Source of the DNA: Actinomycetota bacterium
GTDB taxonomy: Bacteria; Actinomycetota; Acidimicrobiia; Actinomarinales; Actinomarinaceae
Direction: 5' to 3'
DNA length: 8,443 bases
Assembly (NCBI GenBank): GCA_002724835.1
Contig: PBPX01000063.1
Span: 1 to 8,443 of the forward strand
Part shown: positions 5,082-8,443 of the stretch, in pieces
Numbering within the stretch: position 1 is the first letter of the stretch
How the letters are laid out: the number at the start of each line of letters is the position of its first letter
Notes under the pieces: generated by a model
What the model was told of the DNA's origin: nothing
The model's input: the letters and a program-made list of their open reading frames with translations, nothing else
Database searches by the model: none
Program-made: the position numbers and the translations under genes

Positions 5082-5215
5082 TAGGCAACCTCCTCTTTCC
5101 TATCTCCAATAAACGACTCAGCGCAACACACACAATCCTCGTCAGGTTCATCGACCCAACAAATGTCGTGTTCTTCCTCGTCGCAGTTCTCGCATCTGTA
5201 GTCCAAGAACCCCAT
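5081..5215 (-). CDS. Mini zinc-ribbon protein (44 aa)
   Basis: The product begins MGFLDYRCENCDEEEHDICW and has CxxC at residues 8-11 (CENC), a Cys-His acidic linker, and a second CxxC in DCVCCAES. Four or more cysteines in paired CxxC knuckles suggest a rubredoxin-like zinc ribbon. Such mini-proteins are common in phage early operons and may bind nucleic acid or protein. The ATG at 5215 is preceded by AGGAAGG and lies one base after the upstream TGA. A longer frame up to 5278 would overlap the upstream gene widely and is not supported. Confidence 0.8.
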   Translation of the reverse strand: MGFLDYRCENCDEEEHDICWVDEPDEDCVCCAESFIGDRKEEVA

Positions 5216-5216
5216 T

Positions 5217-5402
5217 TCAACCACCCTTCCTAAACTCGGAATCCAAAAGCGCTTGCCAGTACTCAGGACCCCGAGCACGCTCCCTAGCCCAATACCACTC
5301 AGCCATCAAATGACAACCACGAACAAACATCGCGATACAGATCATGTAGTACAGGCCAGGGTACTCAGGGATAGGTAGGACCTTCTCCAACAGATCGAAC
5401 AT
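5217..5402 (-). CDS. Hypothetical protein with hydrophobic segment (61 aa)
   Basis: The product begins MFDLLEKVLPIPEYPGLYYM. The stretch PGLYYMICIAMFVRGCHLMA (about 15-34) is hydrophobic and could be a short membrane helix, though it contains Arg and His. The C-terminal half (EWYWARERARGPEYWQALLD) is aromatic and charged. I recognise no family. The ATG overlaps the upstream TAA by one base (TAATG), with GAGGAT about nine bases before it. The gene sits between the 59-aa gene and the zinc ribbon in the five-gene operon. Confidence 0.75.
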   Translation of the reverse strand: MFDLLEKVLPIPEYPGLYYMICIAMFVRGCHLMAEWYWARERARGPEYWQALLDSEFRKGG

Positions 5403-5581
5403 TAGAACACATCCTCAGAGTTTGGATCGTAGTTCTCAGCGGCTTCGATCATGCGCTCCACATTGGCAAGCTGCCATGCCAGAGCGTCCCGTTGCCTCTT
5501 AAGCCTCAGCAGGTCTGTAACCTCTTCTGGCTTTATCAATTCCGTGGAATTTCCACGGTTTGGATCTACTAGGTTATGCAT
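5402..5581 (-). CDS. Hypothetical protein, first gene of five-gene operon (59 aa)
   Basis: The product begins MHNLVDPNRGNSTELIKPEE, then a charged helix VTDLLRLKRQRDALAWQLAN, and ends YDPNSEDVF. I recognise no family; the helix could form a coiled coil. GGGGAG precedes the ATG by five bases, and the gene follows the promoter at 5629-5658 with a leader of about 40 bases. Its residues RGNST are the translation of operator site 9, in a different frame from the VEIP copies. Its stop overlaps the next start (TAATG). Confidence 0.82.
   Translation of the reverse strand: MHNLVDPNRGNSTELIKPEEVTDLLRLKRQRDALAWQLANVERMIEAAENYDPNSEDVF
5544..5556 (-). promoter_or_regulatory. Stoperator-like operator site 9
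   Basis: Exact GTGGAAATTCCAC with CC...GG flanks (a perfect CCGTGG/CCACGG dyad apart from the centre), inside the first gene of the five-gene operon in frame RGNST. It lies about 65 bases downstream of the expected transcription start. Confidence 0.77.
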
Positions 5582-5628
5582 TGTTCTCCCCTAACTAGGA
5601 TGAGGTCTTTCCCCATCCGCTAATTACA

Positions 5629-5658
5629 ATTCTACCATGAAAAAATAGATCTGTCAAA
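5629..5658 (-). promoter_or_regulatory. Leftward sigma70-type promoter of the five-gene operon
   Basis: On the minus strand TTGACA (5658-5653), an 18-base spacer containing a T-run, then TAGAAT (5634-5629). The start is expected near 5622, about 40 bases before the ATG at 5581. It shares CTTTGACAGAT with the promoter at 4277-4305. Confidence 0.82.
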
Positions 5659-5753
5659 GCAGGTAAAAGAATACAGCCAGCGCACCACGGCACAAACGCA
5701 GCACCACCCGTCACGAACGCTCTTACACATAGTGAAACGCACAAGGTAATTCT

Positions 5754-5766
5754 GTGGAATTTCCAC
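5754..5766 (-). promoter_or_regulatory. Stoperator-like operator site 10
   Basis: Exact GTGGAAATTCCAC with CTG...CAG flanks. It is non-coding, about 96 bases upstream of the promoter at 5629-5658 and beyond the terminator at 6041-6077. Confidence 0.76.
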
Positions 5767-5789
5767 AGATGGCGTGACTAATGGGGCGT

Positions 5790-5829
5790 GTTAGGTGAGC
5801 CTAACAACTTCATGTTAGGCAAGTCTAAC
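5790..5829. repeat. Two GTTAGG-type dyad repeats (24-bp pitch)
   Basis: GTTAGGTGAGCCTAAC at 5790-5805 is a perfect six-base inverted repeat with a four-base centre. GTTAGGCAAGTCTAAC at 5814-5829 is its near copy, 24 bases on. They match the consensus GTTARG-N4-CYTAAC of the four-copy array at 7063-7147. The half-site TTAGG...CCTAA also resembles the core of DtxR/IdeR iron-box sites. Confidence 0.75.
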
Positions 5830-6040
5830 AACAAACAAACAAACCGACAGTGAAAAGATGATTCGTCTAGGAGCGCAGCGACGACGATGAATCATCACGC
5901 CGCCGCCGCTTCGTTGCGGCGATAAAAGCGGCGTCCTTATGGCTGGGATCTCGGGCTGCTTGCAGGGCGAGAATCGTTTTCTTTTCCGAGCGAAGCGAGG
6001 AAAAAAAAGTTGAGAGTGAACCACCGATAGTGATCGACGC

Positions 6041-6077
6041 AAAAAAAGAAGAAGCCCCACCGCCTAAGCGGTGGGGC
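6041..6077 (-). terminator. Rho-independent terminator of the 236-aa gene
   Basis: On the minus strand GCCCCACCGC, loop TTAG, GCGGTGGGGC (perfect ten-base stem), followed by TTCTTCTTTTTTT. It starts 17 bases after the stop codon at 6094. Confidence 0.93.
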
Positions 6078-6093
6078 CTCGACCTCGAAGGGG

Positions 6094-6804
6094 TTAGCTC
6101 AAGCGCTGAACCAGTGCCTCCATGCCTTCGATCAAGTAGGTGCGATCATCATCACTGAGGTCCGCACTAAATACCTTGGCCTCGAAATCATGCCAAGCGT
6201 TACGGATTGAATCGTTGCCTAGGTCGACCACCCAATCGGCCTCGGTTGCGACATCCTCAGCCTGTGGAATTTCCACGGGTTCTGGGGTGATGGCCTTGAC
6301 CGCTTTACTGTGAGTGGTCTTATTGAACTTCCCAAGCTTGGAGGCGTTAGGCGCTACGTGCTCAACGAGTACGTCCGCCATGTCGATGTCCTGGGCAGCA
6401 GCAGCAGCGGCCAGCTTGTCCCAACGTGCAAGGAACTCGTACTCGCAGAGATCGACATCCATTTCGGCCAGTTCGAACACTGGGCGAACTACGGAGCGAC
6501 GCTCGGCCATGTTGACGATCCGCAAGACATCCTCAGAGGCCTTGGTCTGGAGCCAGTTCTGAACGTTAGCGAATTTGTTAGTACGGCTGTCCATCGTGTC
6601 TACGTGGGCTGCTATGTGCTTGATGAGACGGTCACGGTAGACGGTCGCTTTCTTGCCCTCGGCTAGCCATCCGTTCACGACTGGCTCTAGTTCGATGAGC
6701 AGTGTTTGAAATTTGGAACCCGCCGCGGTGCTTGCCGCTGCGTACTGCTCGATTCCCTCAATTTGACTGGCATTAAGTTTGACGTTTGAAGCGTCGGTAT
6801 TCAT
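6094..6804 (-). CDS. Unknown 236-aa protein, single-gene unit; candidate regulator
   Basis: The protein begins MNTDASNVKLNASQIEGIEQ and appears all-helical to about residue 110 (including YRDRLIKHIAAHVDTMDSRT and a KFANVQNWLQTKASEDVLRI stretch). A second helical part follows (LARWDKLAAAAAAQDIDMAD, about 125-144), then a basic linker (KLGKFNKTTHSKAVKA) and an acidic C-terminal domain ending EGMEALVQRLS. I recognise no family, and no classical helix-turn-helix is obvious. AGGGGAG lies eight bases before the ATG. It has its own promoter (6858-6887) and terminator (6041-6077), carries operator site 11 in frame VEIP, and is flanked on both sides by arrays of GTTARG dyads. This context suggests, but does not show, a regulatory or replication role. 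Confidence 0.85.
   Translation of the reverse strand: MNTDASNVKLNASQIEGIEQYAAASTAAGSKFQTLLIELEPVVNGWLAEGKKATVYRDRLIKHIAAHVDTMDSRTNKFANVQNWLQTKASEDVLRIVNMAERRSVVRPVFELAEMDVDLCEYEFLARWDKLAAAAAAQDIDMADVLVEHVAPNASKLGKFNKTTHSKAVKAITPEPVEIPQAEDVATEADWVVDLGNDSIRNAWHDFEAKVFSADLSDDDRTYLIEGMEALVQRLS
6264..6276 (-). promoter_or_regulatory. Stoperator-like operator site 11
   Basis: Exact GTGGAAATTCCAC on the minus strand, inside the last third of the 236-aa gene in frame VEIP (PEPVEIPQAED), within the low-complexity junction between its helical and acidic parts. Confidence 0.76.
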
Positions 6805-6857
6805 TTGGGATTCTCCCCTGTTTGGAGGCTGACCCTATGTCTGCCTCTCTGAACTAC

Positions 6858-6887
6858 ACAGTACACCCGCTAAGTATTCACCGTCAA
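6858..6887 (-). promoter_or_regulatory. Leftward promoter of the 236-aa gene
   Basis: On the minus strand TTGACG (6887-6882), an 18-base spacer and TACTGT (6863-6858), which fits the TANNNT -10 type. Transcription should start near 6851, leaving a leader of about 45 bases. Operator site 12 lies 28 bases upstream of the -35 box. Confidence 0.68.
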
Positions 6888-6914
6888 GACATATTTGGGG
6901 CCAATTTCGATTCC

Positions 6915-6927
6915 GTGGAATTTCCAC
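6915..6927 (-). promoter_or_regulatory. Stoperator-like operator site 12, upstream of the first leftward promoter
   Basis: Exact GTGGAAATTCCAC on the minus strand. It is the rightmost copy and lies upstream of the promoter at 6858-6887, so it is not obviously in that transcript. A CGAACG/CGTTCG inverted repeat follows at 6932-6949. Confidence 0.76.
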
Positions 6928-7062
6928 AGAACGAACGAACAAACGTTCGCCCCGTTACTTCTCACTATCTGTGAAGAATGCCAGACCTCCCGACACAGGC
7001 AAGCCCTCCAACGTATGAGAGGCTAGCCGCACTGTCCGCAGTAACAGAACCTCACCTCCCAT

Positions 7063-7147
7063 GTTAAGTCCACCTAACAGCAGAAGTTAAGCGCACCTAA
7101 CAGCAAAAGATAGGGGAACTTAACACCAAAAGTTAAGCTACCCTATC
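7063..7147. repeat. Four-copy iteron-like array, exact 23-bp period
   Basis: Dyad units lie at 7063-7078 (GTTAAGTCCACCTAAC), 7086-7101 (GTTAAGCGCACCTAAC), 7109-7124 (GATAGGGGAACTTAAC) and 7132-7147 (GTTAAGCTACCCTATC). They are separated by AGCARAA-like spacers. Starts are exactly 23 bases apart. The consensus is GWTARG-N4-CYTAWC. The units vary but keep the half-sites, as expected for protein-binding iterons. Possible roles are a replication origin, a regulator array for the divergent region, or a packaging site. A related pair lies at 5790-5829. Confidence 0.82.
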
Positions 7148-7164
7148 ACTGTCGGCCATACCCA

Positions 7165-7184
7165 CCCCTAGGGGGGGTACCCCC
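7165..7184. repeat. Overlapping GC palindromes
   Basis: CCCCTAGGGG (7165-7174) overlaps GGGGGTACCCCC (7173-7184). It lies just after the iteron array and about 240 bases before the small terminase gene, a usual position for a cohesive-end or packaging site. Assignment as cos or pac is only a guess. Confidence 0.4.
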
Positions 7185-7271
7185 TCGCCCACTGCACCAT
7201 GTATAGATATCAATTTGGAGTGAGGAGGAGTTTTTTATTCTGGCCTTCGGCCTGTAATCTACTACTGTTGT

Positions 7272-7301
7272 TTGCAGTTGAAGGTTACAATGTGTTACTG
7301 T
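7272..7301 (+). promoter_or_regulatory. Candidate rightward promoter for the packaging genes
   Basis: TTGCAG (7272-7277), an 18-base spacer and TACTGT (7296-7301). The -10 box and spacing equal those of the leftward promoter at 6858-6887. A start near 7308 would place the 19-bp hairpin at 7310-7352 at the very 5' end of the transcript. The -35 box is only a partial match. Confidence 0.35.
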
Positions 7302-7309
7302 AGGGGAGG

Positions 7310-7352
7310 CGGCGGGGGGAGGAAACGCTTAGGGCGTTTCCTCCCCCCGCCG
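7310..7352 (+). repeat. Perfect 19-bp hairpin upstream of the small terminase gene
   Basis: The left arm 7310-7328 (CGGCGGGGGGAGGAAACGC) pairs fully with 7334-7352 around the loop TTAGG. Only TTTCT follows on the plus strand, and no T-tract follows on the minus strand, so it is a poor intrinsic terminator despite its strength. It may be a 5' stabilising or attenuating RNA structure, or a DNA structure used in packaging. Confidence 0.85.
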
Positions 7353-7373
7353 TTTCTACTATATAGTTGGGGG

Positions 7374-7390
7374 TGTCCCAAAATGGGACA
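7374..7390. promoter_or_regulatory. Operator-like palindrome before the small terminase gene
   Basis: TGTCCCA-AAA-TGGGACA is a perfect seven-base dyad with a three-base centre. It ends 15 bases before the AGGAGG of the terminase gene. The half-site TGGGACA also appears twice as a direct repeat at 4538 and 4559. It may be a late-gene operator or a translational control hairpin. Confidence 0.5.
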
Positions 7391-7418
7391 TTGTAGGTCT
7401 ATTGGTAGGAGGACTGTT

Positions 7419-7850
7419 ATGAAGTGGCAAACTGACCCCGAGTCAGGTGAACAGGTGATGCCTTCGGACTGGTCTGAGTTTTTGGATTGGTTGTTGTCGG
7501 AGGTTCGTGAGCCTGCTACTCAGAAGGAGTGGGCTTCGGATCGGGGTGTTAATGATCGCACGTTGAGGCGTTGGAAATCGGATCCTCGTTTTGTCCGTGA
7601 GTGGGACCGCAGGGCGGCAGAATTGAATGTTCACCCTGAGCGAACACAGTCTGTTGTTGATGCTTTGTATAAGCAGGCGGCTCAGGGCGATGTGAAGGCT
7701 GCTACTTTGTATTTGCAGTATATAGATAAGTTTACTCCGAAGCGTCGTGTGCTTGTTGAGGATGAGCGTGAGGCTTCTGGTTTGTCTGATGATGAGTTGG
7801 CTGCGGAGTTGGAAAGTTTGGTTGGTGAGTTAAGGAGTGAGGATGCCTAA
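7419..7850 (+). CDS. Terminase small subunit
   Basis: The 143-aa product matches the phBC6A51-type small terminase pattern, which recognises phage DNA and recruits the large subunit for packaging. An N-terminal helix (SEFLDWLLSEVR, 19-30) leads into a helix-turn-helix, TQKEWASDRGVNDRTLRRWK at 34-53, followed by DPRFVREWDRR. An oligomerisation helix region follows (QSVVDALYKQAAQGDVKAATLYLQYID, 77-103 in pieces) and then a charged tail with SDDELAAELESL. The start at 7419 is set by AGGAGG seven bases upstream. The open frame continues upstream to 7272, but that part crosses the 19-bp hairpin and lacks a ribosome binding site. It is the first rightward gene, with codons richer in T at third positions than the leftward genes. 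Confidence 0.88.
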   Translation: MKWQTDPESGEQVMPSDWSEFLDWLLSEVREPATQKEWASDRGVNDRTLRRWKSDPRFVREWDRRAAELNVHPERTQSVVDALYKQAAQGDVKAATLYLQYIDKFTPKRRVLVEDEREASGLSDDELAAELESLVGELRSEDA

Positions 7851-7953
7851 GGTTGGCAATAAGCATTATTCTTATTCGGCTAAGGGGCGTGCGGCTGCTA
7901 AGCGTGCGTCTAAGAGGACTGGTAAGCCTGTTAAGAATGCTCGCCGCAAATGA
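7843..7953 (+). CDS. Small basic protein (36 aa)
   Basis: The product begins MPKVGNKHYSYSAKGRAAAK and ends RASKRTGKPVKNARRK. It is very rich in Lys, Arg, Ala and Gly. Short basic proteins of the type 'MPKVG.K.f.Y..KGk.aAk' recur in phage packaging and structural regions; their role is unknown, and DNA binding is a natural guess from charge alone. The ATG overlaps the terminase stop by eight bases, and AAGGAG lies five bases upstream. The next gene overlaps its stop (ATGA). Confidence 0.78.
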   Translation: MPKVGNKHYSYSAKGRAAAKRASKRTGKPVKNARRK

Positions 7954-8102
7954 GTGATCGTCAAGATTTGCATGATGATGGGATGTGGATGCAGCTTGAG
8001 GAGATGGGGGAGCGTCCTGATTTGTTGACTGATCCGTTTTTGGATGATGAGCCTATTGAGTGTTCGTTGGATGAGGTGGATATTTGTGAAAGTTGTCAGT
8101 AA
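7950..8102 (+). CDS. Small acidic hypothetical protein (50 aa)
   Basis: The product begins MSDRQDLHDDGMWMQLEEMG and ends LDEVDICESCQ. It is strongly acidic, a contrast to the basic proteins on both sides. A terminal CESC pair could bind metal. I recognise no family. Start and stop are tied to the neighbours by ATGA and TAATG overlaps, which support translation even without a strong ribosome binding site. Confidence 0.72.
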   Translation: MSDRQDLHDDGMWMQLEEMGERPDLLTDPFLDDEPIECSLDEVDICESCQ

Positions 8103-8386
8103 TGGCTTCGCCTAGGGTTAAGAATCCTAAGAAGTCTGCTAAGTATTATCGTTCTAATCCTGAGGCTAGGCGTAAGAAGTCTGCTTATGATACGAAGTTT
8201 GGTAAGCAGCCTGCTCAGAGGAAGAAACGGTCGGAGTTGAGTACTGCACGCCGCCGAGCGAAGGCTCGGGGCGTGGATTTACGGGGGAAAGATATGTCTC
8301 ATGGCAAAGACGGGAGTTTGCGTCCTGAGAGTACATCGAGAAACAGAGCTAGGCAGGGGGCTGGGGGTAGAGCCCGTCTGCGTTAG
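8102..8386 (+). CDS. Conserved basic phage protein of the terminase region (94 aa)
   Basis: The protein begins MASPRVKNPKKSAKYYRSNP and continues EARRKKSAYDTKFGKQPAQR, then KKRSELSTARRRAKARGVDL, and ends with DMSHGKDGSLRPESTSRNRARQ in pieces. The pattern 'NP.ArkKK.aYD..y...p..kkrr.eL..arRk', then a 'D.SH.k.G' block and 'S.NRAR', is one I recognise from many phages, where it lies near terminase genes. Its function is not established; the composition suggests nucleic-acid binding. The ATG overlaps the previous stop (TAATG). A slightly longer TTG start at 8093 is less likely. Confidence 0.84.
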   Translation: MASPRVKNPKKSAKYYRSNPEARRKKSAYDTKFGKQPAQRKKRSELSTARRRAKARGVDLRGKDMSHGKDGSLRPESTSRNRARQGAGGRARLR

Positions 8387-8394
8387 GGGGGTCT

Positions 8395-8443
8395 ATGTCA
8401 ATAGAAGATGTCGCTGAGCGAACTGATGTTTGGGCCGAGTCCA
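8395..8443 (+). CDS. Start of a further packaging-arm gene, possibly terminase large subunit
   Basis: Only 16 codons are visible: MSIEDVAERTDVWAES. The ATG follows a GGGGGG run by three bases and the previous stop by eight. Position suggests the large terminase subunit, but nothing in these residues proves it. Confidence 0.55.
   Translation, partial: MSIEDVAERTDVWAES

Larger units (their letters stand above)
5660..6040. other. Structured non-coding block between two leftward transcription units
   Basis: There is no credible gene here. The block holds operator site 10, two GTTAGG dyads (5790-5829) and several hairpins. GATGATTC (5857-5864) pairs with GAATCATC (5889-5896). CGCCGC (5904-5909) pairs with GCGGCG (5916-5921) around TTCGTT. 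TTTTCC (5982-5987) pairs with GGAAAA (5999-6004). The part at 5870-6000 is GC-rich and the rest AT-rich. It could be a replication origin, a small structured RNA or a regulatory spacer; the sequence does not decide. Confidence 0.5.

Noticed and set aside
5815..6060. Leftward open frame of 81 codons across the structured region
   Set aside because: It begins inside the terminator hairpin and U-tract, has no ribosome binding site, and its residues reflect the hairpin repeats.
507..6927. CRISPR array or transposon ends as explanation for the 12 repeats
   Set aside because: Spacing is irregular (210 to 1061 bases), the intervals are genes rather than spacers, and there are no target-site duplications or transposase.
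7226..7303. Possible tiny hydrophobic rightward protein near 7220-7303
   Set aside because: The only start is a GTG without a properly spaced ribosome binding site, and the stretch overlaps the candidate promoter.
7310..7352. The 19-bp hairpin as a bidirectional terminator
   Set aside because: Neither side has a real T-tract; only TTTCT follows on the plus strand.

Overview
The window looks like part of a tailed bacteriophage (Caudoviricetes) or prophage genome. It spans the boundary between a long leftward arm of mostly small, tightly packed genes (1-6804) and the start of a rightward packaging arm (7419-8443). The host cannot be read with certainty. Promoters are sigma70-like (TTGACA/TANNNT) and the terminators are ordinary hairpin-plus-U-tract structures. 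The operator layout resembles the 'stoperator' systems of actinobacteriophages, so an actinobacterial host is a reasonable but unproven guess.

Leftward arm, read from its promoters toward position 1. (i) A single-gene unit at 6094-6804 (unknown 236-aa protein) has its own promoter at 6858-6887 and its own terminator at 6041-6077. (ii) A five-gene operon of small proteins (5581 to 4676) is driven by a promoter at 5629-5658 and closed by a terminator at 4612-4651. It encodes a 59-aa protein, a 61-aa protein with one hydrophobic stretch, a CxxC mini zinc ribbon, a coiled-coil protein and a conserved 'PAYGR' phage protein. (iii) A ten-gene operon (4215 to beyond position 1) is driven by a near-consensus promoter at 4277-4305. 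It includes a cysteine-cluster GP88/DUF5131-like protein, a DUF932 phage/plasmid-like protein, a lysozyme-like protein and the N-terminus of an endonuclease VII family nuclease. Genes overlap by 1 to 14 bases or abut, so translational coupling is likely.

Rightward arm: small terminase subunit (7419-7850), three small overlapping genes including a conserved basic protein of the terminase neighbourhood, and the first codons of a further gene at 8395, possibly the large terminase subunit.

The main non-gene discovery is a set of twelve identical 13-bp near-palindromes (GTGGAAATTCCAC read on the minus strand). They are spread about every 0.6 kb over 507-6927 only. All have the central A on the coding strand of the leftward genes, and none occurs in the rightward arm. 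They lie in leaders, in gaps and inside genes in two different reading frames, which argues for a nucleic-acid-level function. The best model is a stoperator-like repressor or roadblock network silencing the whole leftward arm. A second family of 16-bp dyads (GTTARG-N4-CYTAAC) forms a 4-copy array with an exact 23-bp period at 7063-7147 and a 2-copy array at 5790-5829, so the unknown gene at 6094-6804 lies between the two arrays. Three non-coding blocks (4216-4675, 5582-6093, 6805-7418) are dense in promoters, repeats and hairpins and may hold replication, packaging or regulatory functions.
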